A stretch of DNA of 13,531 nt from REEB481 sp044360435 (GCA_044360435.1 JBIKKI010000058.1:1-13531), one strand, 5' to 3'; shown: positions 1 through 6,223, numbered from the stretch's first letter. A program made the numbers and translations. Notes: generated by a model not told the origin, from the letters alone.

Positions 1-1336
1 CGTAGTTATAATCAGGTGATATTTTCAATACCTGAGCCATGACACTGTCAGCCAGAATATAATCTTTCAGGTAGTAGTTACTCATGGCCTGATAAATAAG
101 GTCGTTGAGGCTCATTTTCTTACCGAGTGCGCTTTTCAGGGCGTAAATTCTGGCGGCATCGGCGTATTTTTTTCCTTTGTAGAAGGCGGTGCTGATTTCG
201 TCAAACCATGCATCTTTGGCACCTTCTGTACGCAAAGCTTCTTCACGTTCAACAGATGCAGATGCGGAATCTCCGCTCAAGTCGAGCAGGGCTGCTTTGG
301 TATAGCGATCGATGGCCGAAGGTTTGCGGTCGGCTGAACCCAGCATGTAGCGGTCCAGATACATCAGGCCTTTGGCGGCATCAGCGGCATTACTGCTGCT
401 TCGCTCGGCAATGGAATAAGCCAAAAGTCCGAAGATGTTCGGATATTCTTTTACCTGAAGCAGGCTTTCACCTTCGCTGATTGCCTGGTCGTATTGTTTG
501 GCCAGGTAAAGCGCGCTCACGTATTTGCGGCGGGCGCTCGGATTGTTGTTGCGCCTCAGGTATTCCTGATAATAGAACAGGGCGCTGTCAATTTTCCCGC
601 GGGAATAGTAGTAGTCGCCGTATTCGCGGTACACCGGAGCATAGTTTGCATCGATGGCAATGGCGCGGTTAAAATCCTGTTGCGCCCTGTCGTAAACCCG
701 TGCACGGGTCCAAACTTTCCCCTGTTTGGTGATGGCTTCCACTTTGTTGGGGCCTGCAAGATCTTCGGCGGTAATGTAGTTTTGGATGGCAGGACTGGCA
801 TCTTCAGGTTTGTTTGCCCACAAGGCATCGCCCAGCAGCACATAGCCTTCTGCGTTCAGGTTGTCGTTTTCGGTGGCCATTTTCAACTGTTCAATGGCCT
901 TGGCCAGGTTTCTTTTTGGAGCCATCATGTAGGCTTCACCAATGTTGTTGCGCATGGCACTGGTTTTCTTTTTTGCCACAGCCAACCCCTGATTAAACAG
1001 GTTTTCGGCATCGCCGGCATTGCCTTCCCACAAGGCTTTAATGCCTGCGCCGACCAGTCCTTCCGGACTCTTCGGATTCAGCGTGTACGCTTCCTGAAAT
1101 GATGCAAGGGCGGCGGCTACATCGTCAGATTTCAGCGCGTTCCAGGCAAGCTGATAAGCAAGGACCGGGTCGGTTGGCTTTTTCGATTTCAGCGACTGCA
1201 GCATCCGGGATGCATCCTCGTATTGCTCGTTGCGGGTGTACACAGCCGCCTGTTGCACCGACTGGGCGTTGATGGTAACGGCAGTCATGGTGAAGACTGA
1301 AGGCAGGAGGTAAATGGATATGTTCCTGAGTTTCAT
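1..1336 (-). CDS. Exported TPR-repeat protein (partial, C-terminus outside window)
   Basis: The reading frame is open from an ATG at 1336 to the left edge, giving 445 complete codons and no stop, so the C-terminus is missing. The N-terminus (MKLRNISIYLLPSVF...TINAQ) looks like a signal peptide cleaved near residue 24-25, which suggests a periplasmic protein. The rest is helical and carries repeated tetratricopeptide-like units with Ala/Gly-Tyr signatures, for example around residues 72-89 (AALASFQEAYTLNPKSPEG), 144-172, 215-232 (YDRAQQDFNRAIAIDANYAP), 234-262 and 280-300. TPR domains usually bind peptides or scaffold complexes; no catalytic motif is seen. It follows the PstS-like lipoprotein after 55 bases with no obvious promoter, so it is probably the last visible gene of the Ton cluster. 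In other Bacteroidota a TPR protein commonly ends similar exbB-exbD-tonB-pstS-like clusters (general knowledge), but its role is unknown. Confidence 0.85.
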   Translation of the reverse strand, partial: MKLRNISIYLLPSVFTMTAVTINAQSVQQAAVYTRNEQYEDASRMLQSLKSKKPTDPVLAYQLAWNALKSDDVAAALASFQEAYTLNPKSPEGLVGAGIKALWEGNAGDAENLFNQGLAVAKKKTSAMRNNIGEAYMMAPKRNLAKAIEQLKMATENDNLNAEGYVLLGDALWANKPEDASPAIQNYITAEDLAGPNKVEAITKQGKVWTRARVYDRAQQDFNRAIAIDANYAPVYREYGDYYYSRGKIDSALFYYQEYLRRNNNPSARRKYVSALYLAKQYDQAISEGESLLQVKEYPNIFGLLAYSIAERSSSNAADAAKGLMYLDRYMLGSADRKPSAIDRYTKAALLDLSGDSASASVEREEALRTEGAKDAWFDEISTAFYKGKKYADAARIYALKSALGKKMSLNDLIYQAMSNYYLKDYILADSVMAQVLKISPDYNY

Positions 1337-1391
1337 GGGTTTCAGAGCTTATCTATGTTTTTAGTTCAATTCGTGTGCCAGTTGCAGCTGT

Positions 1392-2321
1392 TTATTTCAA
1401 ATCCTTCGGCCAGCCTGAGTTTATCTGAATGATTCGTTCCTGATCGCGCACCGGTACTATGCCACTTTTCTTCAGTGCCAATTGTCCCTGTGCACCGCCC
1501 ACAAAGGTAATGAAGCCGCTGCCCAGACCTTGATAATGTTGGGTGTTTATCATGAAAATACCATAGCGCAGCGGATATTTTTTCAACTTTATGTGTGCAT
1601 AGAAGGGTTTATATGCAAGGCCACCGGGTTCGGTTTGTACGGGAATGATTCTGATTTTCCGGTACATGGATCGTGCGGTTTCACTGGTCATGTCGCCAAC
1701 CCAATTGGCACCAACCACGCCCACACAGCCCGGATGGTTGATCACGTAATTCAATACTTCGCTGTTGCTGTTCAGTGCTTTCACTGCGGGTCCGGGTTGT
1801 GCCCCGGCACACAAACTGTCTGTGAAGTAGCGGAAACAGGCACCGGCAGCATGGCCAAATACCAAGGCTCTTTCTGAGTTCTTGCCGGTGAATAATGCCT
1901 TCAAATCATCCAACAGGATGGCTGAAGTGTCCTGTTCTTGTCTTGCCGTAACCAGCGCAATGCCTGCAAAACCAATGAGGGTGCTCCGCACCTGGATGCC
2001 ATGCTGTTGCAGCAGATTTTTTTCGGCGGCATTTAAATCCCTGTGCATCACACCAACCTTTAGGCTGTCGTTCATCATCAGCTCCAGAATTCGGTTCTGT
2101 GGAAGGAATGATGGGTTCAGTTCCGATTTGGGATAGAGGCTCTGAAAGAGGTTGATCTGCGCAACCAATGCCGGACTGTCACTGTGTTCAACGCCAATTT
2201 TCAGGGTTCCTGTAGTGGGTGTATCTGCTGTTGTCTGGCCTGAATCTCTTCCGCCACAGGCCTGAAAAACAATGCAGGCCACGAACATATAGAGCAGCGG
2301 ATATTTATTCTGGAAGATCAT
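1392..2321 (-). CDS. PstS-like substrate-binding lipoprotein
   Basis: This 309-residue protein resembles the PstS/PBP-like family of periplasmic binding proteins. The N-terminus (MIFQNKYPLLYMFVACIVFQAC) is a lipoprotein signal with the probable lipidated Cys at 22. A mature-domain strand (TLKIGVEHSDSP, about 39-50), a hinge-like region (LVFGHAAGACFRYF, 153-166), SNSEVLNYVINHPGCVGVVG (185-204) and a C-terminal KYPLRYG...GLGSGF..FVGGAQGQ...KSGIVPV stretch (248-291) match the layout of PstS-like proteins. The loop that normally carries a Ser-Gly-Thr-type anion-contacting motif reads GHAAGAC here, so phosphate binding is doubtful. No PstCAB permease genes are near. The ATG overlaps the end of the preceding small membrane gene by 17 bases, which implies co-translation. 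The setting suggests a sensor, scaffold or ligand-handling protein tied to TonB-dependent uptake; this is inference. Confidence 0.82.
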   Translation of the reverse strand: MIFQNKYPLLYMFVACIVFQACGGRDSGQTTADTPTTGTLKIGVEHSDSPALVAQINLFQSLYPKSELNPSFLPQNRILELMMNDSLKVGVMHRDLNAAEKNLLQQHGIQVRSTLIGFAGIALVTARQEQDTSAILLDDLKALFTGKNSERALVFGHAAGACFRYFTDSLCAGAQPGPAVKALNSNSEVLNYVINHPGCVGVVGANWVGDMTSETARSMYRKIRIIPVQTEPGGLAYKPFYAHIKLKKYPLRYGIFMINTQHYQGLGSGFITFVGGAQGQLALKKSGIVPVRDQERIIQINSGWPKDLK

Positions 2322-2571
2322 GCTTATTCGCCGCGGCTTCTTTTCTGAAATTTCGGTAACGCATGTTGATCAGGAACAGGCGAAAACCCGCCCAAACCAG
2401 CAGGAACCAGCCGGTGTAGTTGCGCCAGGGCGCACGTGCCTGAGGCAGGAAATCAGGCAGTGTGAGCAGGCATATGCCCATGGTGATGAATAAGATGACC
2501 ATAAAAAGACCACTGATCAGGCTAAATCGAAGGTGCCAGTTCACAGGCTTGGTATTGTGTTCACTTCGCAT
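2305..2571 (-). CDS. Small two-helix inner-membrane protein, function unknown
   Basis: This 88-residue protein starts at the ATG at 2571 (MRSEHNTKPVNWHLRF). An upstream in-frame TTG at 2586 would add five residues and is less likely. It has two hydrophobic segments, about residues 17-38 (FSLISGLFMVILFITMGICL) and 54-69 (GWFLLVWAGFRLFL). A short Pro/Arg-containing loop separates them, and the tail is basic and probably cytoplasmic (NMRYRNFRKEAAANK). No known domain is recognised. It sits 44 bases after the TonB-domain paralog, and its stop codon lies inside the start of the PstS-like gene (17-base overlap), which supports it as a real gene translated with that partner. It may be an assembly or accessory factor of the Ton cluster, but nothing in its sequence shows this. 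Confidence 0.7.
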   Translation of the reverse strand: MRSEHNTKPVNWHLRFSLISGLFMVILFITMGICLLTLPDFLPQARAPWRNYTGWFLLVWAGFRLFLINMRYRNFRKEAAANKHDLPE

Positions 2572-2615
2572 GTTGTTATGGGGCAATGGATTCTTTAATG
2601 AGTATTCATTCAGTG

Positions 2616-3023
2616 TTAAACAACCTGAAATTTAATGGGCATCCGGCGAAAATGCCTGATGGGTATGCCGTTTTTCATAGCCGGCTTCCATTTTGGTGAT
2701 TTCTTTAAAACCCTGATGGCTTCTTTGGTAAACTCAGGACAGGCTTTCGTTTCTTCTATGACTTCAAAATTGCTCAGAGAGCCATCCAATTCTACAATAA
2801 ACTTCAGCAGCACCTCACCGTTAATGCCTGCCGATTGGCACCGGGTTGGGTATTTGAAGTTTTCGGCAATGAATTTATAGAACTTTTTCATGCCTCCTCG
2901 TGGCTGAGCCTGAACTATATTGGAATCGGATTGAATCGTTTCCTGACGGTTTTGCCCGCTTATCAATCCCGGCATCAATCCATAGAAAGCAATCAGCAAT
3001 AGTATTTTCAAAGGACGTTTCAT
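2616..3023 (-). CDS. Short exported TonB C-terminal-domain paralog
   Basis: This 135-residue protein uses the ATG at 3023. An upstream in-frame TTG at 3065 would add 14 polar residues in front of the signal. MKRPLKILLLIAFYGLMPGLISG followed by Gln is a good export signal, with cleavage near 23. A linker of about 16 residues follows, then a TonB C-terminal domain (about 40-135). Over 95 positions it aligns without gaps to the C-terminus of the upstream TonB, with about 53 identical residues by hand count, including RCQS.GING and EFTKEAIRVL. It lacks the cytoplasmic motif, the anchor helix usual for TonB and the Pro-rich spacer, so after cleavage it could not couple to ExbB/ExbD as ordinary TonB does. 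It may bind TonB-box peptides or the TonB dimer in the periplasm; if the signal stays uncleaved it would be a very short TonB. It arose from a tandem duplication. Two Cys (62, 95) match those in TonB. Confidence 0.8.
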   Translation of the reverse strand: MKRPLKILLLIAFYGLMPGLISGQNRQETIQSDSNIVQAQPRGGMKKFYKFIAENFKYPTRCQSAGINGEVLLKFIVELDGSLSNFEVIEETKACPEFTKEAIRVLKKSPKWKPAMKNGIPIRHFRRMPIKFQVV

Positions 3024-3068
3024 ATACTTCGCTGCCACAGCCTTGGCAGGTGGATTATGGTTCAACTT

Positions 3069-3098
3069 CAGATTTAAACAGTATTCATATGAAACAAA
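3069..3098 (-). promoter_or_regulatory. Candidate Bacteroidota promoter for the TonB-domain paralog
   Basis: On the minus strand a TTTG (3098-3095) is followed after 18 bases by TAAATCTG (3076-3069), one mismatch from the TAnnTTTG -7 box. The spacing fits the known -33/-7 arrangement. A transcript would begin near 3062, downstream of the TTG at 3065, and would favour translation from the ATG at 3023 with about 40 bases of leader. The -33 TTTG overlaps the foot of the hairpin that ends the tonB message. Motif-level evidence only. Confidence 0.3.
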
Positions 3099-3127
3099 GT
3101 CCCCCGCCGGGTTGGGGCAGGGGACTT
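3097..3127 (-). terminator. Strong hairpin after tonB (terminator, attenuator or mRNA 3'-end stabiliser)
   Basis: Read on the minus strand, AAGUCCCCUGCC and GGCGGGGGACUU form a 12-bp stem with one internal U-G wobble and a 7-base loop (CCAACCC). The stem starts 8 bases after the tonB stop codon. It is followed by TGTTTCATAT, a short and interrupted T-run, so termination may be partial. It is the most stable structure seen in any spacer of the window. It could end most exbB-exbD-exbD-tonB transcripts or protect their 3' end, lowering expression of the four downstream genes. Confidence 0.65.
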
Positions 3128-3135
3128 GAACTTGT

Positions 3136-3957
3136 TTACTCTTCGCCTACTTCCAACCTGATTGGAATTTTGCGGTAGGCTTTTACCGGTTTACCACCGT
3201 TTTGGGCTGGAGTCCACTTAGGAGCAGACAACAAAACCCGGATGGCTTCTTTGGTAAACTCCTCACATTCATCGGTTTTTTCAATGGCAACCACATTACT
3301 GATGCTGCCATCAACATCCACCACGAATTTGAGCATTACATAACCATTGATGCCTTCGCTTTGGCAGCGTTCAGGGTATTCAAAATGGTTCATTACATAG
3401 TCGTAGAATTTGGAAAGTCCGCCTTTGGGTTGTGCTTCTACCTGAACCACTTCCAGCGGTCCGGCATCCACTTCTACGGGTTTGTCACCGGTTCCCTGCA
3501 CCTGACCGTCGTCTTCAACACCTTCCTGAGTTTCATCGCTGATGTTCGCGTTGATGTCAGTATTCACAGGTGGTGGTTCGGGGTCGCGCGCTTCTTCGTT
3601 GATGACGGGCACCACAAATTTTTGGGTTTTCACCTTGGGTGCTTCCTGCTCTGGTGGAGGAGGAGGCGGTGGAGGTGCTGGTTCATCTTTCAATGGTTTC
3701 GGCGCTTCCAGGGTAACATTGGTTACCTTGAACTTCTTTTTCTTCTTTTCCGGACCATTGATCAGGTCCATGATTTTGGGGGCACCCGTAACAATCAGGA
3801 ATACGGCACCTGAGACCAGCATGGCCAGAATCAGGGTGTTACGATAGGAACGGCGCAGCTGGTAAGCACCGTAGCTGCGGTTTCTGTTGGCAAAAACCAG
3901 TTCATTTCTGCTTTCGCTCAGTGGGCTGGTCCAGCTGTCAAAGAGTTTATCTGCCAT
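3136..3957 (-). CDS. tonB: TonB energy transducer
   Basis: This 273-residue inner-membrane protein transfers energy from the ExbB-ExbD proton channel to TonB-dependent outer-membrane receptors. In order it has a cytoplasmic N-terminus with NELVFANRNRSYGAYQLRRSY (19-39, typical of Bacteroidota TonB), an anchor helix (about 42-58), a Lys-rich stretch (KKKKKFK, 71-77), and a Pro-rich periplasmic spacer with eight consecutive Pro at 95-102 and further Pro near 126-130. An acidic segment (about 138-168) precedes the C-terminal domain (about 176-270; GINGYVMLKFVVDVDGSIS, FTKEAIRVL, PKWTPA). The ATG at 3957 lies 11 bases after the second exbD, with AAAGGA about seven bases before it, one of the few Shine-Dalgarno-like sites here. 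Cys198 and Cys231 flank the core of the C-terminal domain and are kept in the downstream paralog. Family assignment is secure. Confidence 0.95.
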   Translation of the reverse strand: MADKLFDSWTSPLSESRNELVFANRNRSYGAYQLRRSYRNTLILAMLVSGAVFLIVTGAPKIMDLINGPEKKKKKFKVTNVTLEAPKPLKDEPAPPPPPPPPEQEAPKVKTQKFVVPVINEEARDPEPPPVNTDINANISDETQEGVEDDGQVQGTGDKPVEVDAGPLEVVQVEAQPKGGLSKFYDYVMNHFEYPERCQSEGINGYVMLKFVVDVDGSISNVVAIEKTDECEEFTKEAIRVLLSAPKWTPAQNGGKPVKAYRKIPIRLEVGEE

Positions 3958-3968
3958 AGTTGTATCCT

Positions 3969-4595
3969 TTAAGGGTTCGTTTTAGTTGCATCCGCCAACA
4001 TCGTCTTTTCTTTTGGGTCGAGGTCGTCCACCACCACAAAGCGTCCTACTTTGGTGATGTTCAATTCGTCCACAATGTCAATGATGTTCTTGTAGGTGGC
4101 TTTGTCATCATTTTTGATCAGTACCACCAGTGCATCGGGGATGCTCTGGATTTTCACCATTTCCCTTTTAAAGGTGCTGTCAGCCATATTGGTTTTCTGA
4201 GCCTTCAGCCCGAGTTCACGGATTTGTTCTACCACATCGCGGTTGCGTTCAACCAGCAACTTGCGGAGTCCATTGGCCGTGTAATCGGTGCTTTCCAGCT
4301 TTTCTGCCTTGCCCAGCGAGCCAGAGTAATAATAGAGTTTATTATTCCCTGCTGCAATGATGGTGAGGCCGTTCCGCACCTCTGATGGTTTCTCATCAGG
4401 GGTGTCTTTATCGAACGGGAAGTTCAATTCCATCACCTTGGGTTTATTGAAAGTTGCGGTCAGTACGAAGAAGGTAAGCAGCAGAAAGGCGAGATCCACC
4501 ATTGGAGTCATATCGACTCTGGTGCTTAGTTTCTTCGCGCGTTTCTTGCCGTGTTTACCACCACCTCCGCCGCCGCCGGTATTTAATTCAGCCAT
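3969..4595 (-). CDS. exbD: ExbD/TolR-family protein (second copy)
   Basis: This 208-residue biopolymer-transport protein pairs with ExbB in the proton-driven motor. A cytoplasmic N-terminus with seven consecutive Gly (7-13) and a basic patch (KHGKKRAKK) leads into VDMTPMVDLAFLLLTFFVLT (27-46), the single ExbD transmembrane helix. Its Asp34 matches the proton-carrying Asp of the family. The periplasmic domain follows, with a middle segment of about 75 residues longer than in short enterobacterial ExbD, then the conserved end (ALVVLIKNDDKATYKNIIDIVDELN, 156-180). It begins nine bases after the first exbD and ends 11 bases before tonB. The two ExbD copies share the helix motif but differ clearly in the periplasmic part, so they probably form distinct subunits. 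Having two exbD genes is common in Bacteroidota Ton clusters. Confidence 0.93.
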   Translation of the reverse strand: MAELNTGGGGGGGKHGKKRAKKLSTRVDMTPMVDLAFLLLTFFVLTATFNKPKVMELNFPFDKDTPDEKPSEVRNGLTIIAAGNNKLYYYSGSLGKAEKLESTDYTANGLRKLLVERNRDVVEQIRELGLKAQKTNMADSTFKREMVKIQSIPDALVVLIKNDDKATYKNIIDIVDELNITKVGRFVVVDDLDPKEKTMLADATKTNP

Positions 4596-4604
4596 GGTTC
4601 AGTT

Positions 4605-5264
4605 TCAGATTTTAGGTTCATCCTCAATATTGGTAATCATATTGAACCTGTAGATGTTCAGATCCTTAAAAATTTGGATCACCTTTTTCACCTTGTCGTA
4701 TGGAGCCTTGCCGTCAGCTTTGATGGCATAACGCAGTGCTTCATCCTTAAAGGGCTGATTCCGTTCTTTGGCTTCCTGTTTCCGGCGTTGCAGGTCAACG
4801 GCTGCCGCTCTGCGGCCGAAGTCAACCCACTCCTTCAACTGGTTGTTGGTACTGTCGTAAGGGATGCCTGCCGATTGGGCTTTTTCGCGTTCTCCGGAGG
4901 AAAGCTCCAGATACTGCGACATTTGACGGATGTCCAGTCCAAATATGGAAATGCCTCCGAATTTCTGATATTCTTCCGGAGTGAATTTCAAATTGTACTG
5001 GTCAGCCATAGCCTTCAGCGTGCTTCTTCTTACTTCAAAGCCTGCCATTCCAAAGAACACCCGGCCGTTGTTGTCTATGGTTACCTGCAAGACGTTGTCA
5101 GGTAGCATATCCTCCGCGATGGAAGTCGGGGTGTCAACCACCACCGGTTCTGCCTCGCGGAATGAGGCCGTCAGCATGAAAAAGGTAACCAACAGGAACG
5201 CCAGGTCCACCATTGGGGTCATGTCCAACGAAGGACTAGACCTTGGCATTTTAATCTTCGGCAT
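4605..5264 (-). CDS. exbD: ExbD/TolR-family protein (first copy)
   Basis: This 219-residue protein has a short basic N-terminus (MPKIKMPRSSPS) and the ExbD helix DMTPMVDLAFLLVTFFMLTA (14-33), with Asp20 as the likely proton-carrying residue. The periplasmic domain begins VLQVTIDNNGRVFFG (58-72) and ends RYAIKADGKAPYDKVKKVI (178-196). Between these halves lies an insert of roughly 85 residues (about 90-175), rich in charged residues and probably helical in part (YLELSSGEREKAQ, RRKQEAKERNQ), which makes the protein much longer than classical ExbD of about 140 residues. AAGGAG directly abuts the ATG at 5264, too close for normal Shine-Dalgarno spacing; an internal ATG at 5249 is possible, but the longer start is kept. 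It lies 51 bases after exbB and nine before the second exbD. Confidence 0.93.
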   Translation of the reverse strand: MPKIKMPRSSPSLDMTPMVDLAFLLVTFFMLTASFREAEPVVVDTPTSIAEDMLPDNVLQVTIDNNGRVFFGMAGFEVRRSTLKAMADQYNLKFTPEEYQKFGGISIFGLDIRQMSQYLELSSGEREKAQSAGIPYDSTNNQLKEWVDFGRRAAAVDLQRRKQEAKERNQPFKDEALRYAIKADGKAPYDKVKKVIQIFKDLNIYRFNMITNIEDEPKI

Positions 5265-5310
5265 CTCCTTTTTCTATTGGTTAATACTCGATTGGAAATA
5301 AAGGTAAACG

Positions 5311-5327
5311 GCCAATTAATTATTGGC
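5311..5327 (-). other. Small AT-rich hairpin over the exbB stop codon
   Basis: GCCAAT and ATTGGC (minus-strand order GCCAAT-AATTA-ATTGGC) form a 6-bp stem with a 5-base loop spanning the exbB stop codon. No T-run follows directly. It may tune decay or ribosome run-off between exbB and the first exbD, or it may be chance. Confidence 0.25.
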
Positions 5328-6131
5328 GTGGAAATTTTGTACAATGCTGTAGCTGGCCTCGTCCATGCTGTAAGTCATGGAGTCAATTTTGCTGCTGAAG
5401 TAGTTGTACATCACGATGGCAATGGTTGACGCAATGATACCCAGAGCAGTGTTGATCAATGCTTCAGAGATACCGGTTGCCAGTGCTGCGGTATCAGGAG
5501 CGCCCTGCGCTGAAAGTGCAGAGAACGCACGAATCATACCTACTACCGTTCCAATCAGACCCACCAGGGTTCCAATAGATGCGCAGGTAGAAATAATTAC
5601 GAGGTTTTTGCTCAGCATGGGGAGTTCCAATGTGGTGGCTTCTTCCAGTTCCTTCTGGATGGCAGCAGCCTTAGAATCGCGGTCCAAAGAAGCATCTTTA
5701 GCCACCAGCTTGTAGCGCTCCAGTCCTGAACGTACTACGTTGGCCAATGAACCCTGCTGTGCGTCGCAAGCCTTGATGGCTTCGTCAACCTGGTTGGCGC
5801 TCAACAGGCTCTGAACCTTGCGCACAAACACAGAAAGATTGCCTTTGCCATTGGCTTTGGCGATGGTGATCAAACGCTCGATGGCGAAGATGAGCACCAC
5901 AATGTTTACGCAAATAAGCATAGGTACAATGAAACCTCCTTTATGGATGGTGCCCAACATGTTCAGCGGATGTCCTTTTACGGGATCTCCGCCTTCAAAG
6001 TTGGATTTGTCTCCAAGAAGGAATACGTAAATCAGGATGCCCAAAGCCAGGGCGAACAGGATGGCTCCACCGGCAAACAGGTTCTTCAATCCGCCTCCGG
6101 TACTGTTTTGTTTTGGTTTGTTATTGCTCAT
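5316..6131 (-). CDS. exbB: ExbB/TolQ/MotA-family proton channel protein
   Basis: This 271-residue inner-membrane protein forms the pentameric channel that, with ExbD, converts proton-motive force into TonB movement. An N-terminal helix (about 18-38) is followed by the three family helices: about 66-84 (FIVPMLICVNIVVLIFAIER), 176-200 and 222-245. The signature ASIGTLVGLIGTVVGMIRAF (184-203) and the last-helix motif ATGISEALINTALG (218-231) are clear. Thr195, Glu223 and Thr228 sit where polar channel residues lie in other ExbB/TolQ proteins. The extra N-terminal helix and Gly-rich start (NSTGGGLKNLF) are usual for Bacteroidota versions. It is the first gene of the cluster, with a 202-base divergent spacer upstream and no Shine-Dalgarno sequence before the ATG. 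The order exbB-exbD-exbD-tonB supports a Ton role over Tol-Pal. Confidence 0.95.
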   Translation of the reverse strand: MSNNKPKQNSTGGGLKNLFAGGAILFALALGILIYVFLLGDKSNFEGGDPVKGHPLNMLGTIHKGGFIVPMLICVNIVVLIFAIERLITIAKANGKGNLSVFVRKVQSLLSANQVDEAIKACDAQQGSLANVVRSGLERYKLVAKDASLDRDSKAAAIQKELEEATTLELPMLSKNLVIISTCASIGTLVGLIGTVVGMIRAFSALSAQGAPDTAALATGISEALINTALGIIASTIAIVMYNYFSSKIDSMTYSMDEASYSIVQNFHANN

Positions 6132-6168
6132 GGTGCAACTAGTTTGTTCTGGTTTTTTTGAAGGAGCG

Positions 6169-6176
6169 CAAACATA
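6169..6176 (-). promoter_or_regulatory. Candidate -7 box of the exbB operon
   Basis: TATGTTTG on the minus strand is a full match to the Bacteroidota TAnnTTTG element, 37 bases upstream of the exbB ATG. The -33 element is not well placed, so this is a candidate only. Confidence 0.4.
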
Positions 6177-6205
6177 ACATAAACTGCCCGCAAATGATAT
6201 AGGTC

Positions 6206-6223
6206 AACCGGTTAAACAATTGT
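6206..6223. promoter_or_regulatory. Two adjacent 8-bp palindromes in the divergent spacer (possible operator)
   Basis: AACCGGTT (6206-6213) and ACAATTGT (6216-6223) are perfect palindromes whose centres lie 10 bases apart, one helical turn. They sit upstream of both divergent genes, where a repressor or activator could act. Sequence pattern only; no regulator can be named. Confidence 0.25.

Noticed and set aside
494..1102. 202-codon plus-strand open frame opposite the TPR gene
   Set aside because: The opposite strand encodes a coherent TPR protein open over 1.3 kb; this frame is a low-complexity shadow.
1379..1390. Near-palindrome CAGTTGCAGCTG between the PstS-like and TPR genes
   Set aside because: Short, with one mismatched pair, and no T-run or promoter box beside it; likely chance.
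2597..2610. AATGA/TCATT 5-bp stem before the small membrane gene
   Set aside because: Too short and AT-rich to support a regulatory claim.
3650..3676. Purine-rich GGAGG/GGTGG repeat resembling a simple-sequence or regulatory tract
   Set aside because: Fully explained as Pro codons of the TonB spacer on the minus strand.
3202..3813. 203-codon plus-strand open frame opposite tonB
   Set aside because: Its composition (long Trp/Arg/Phe runs opposite the Pro tract) shows it is the reverse of tonB, not a gene.
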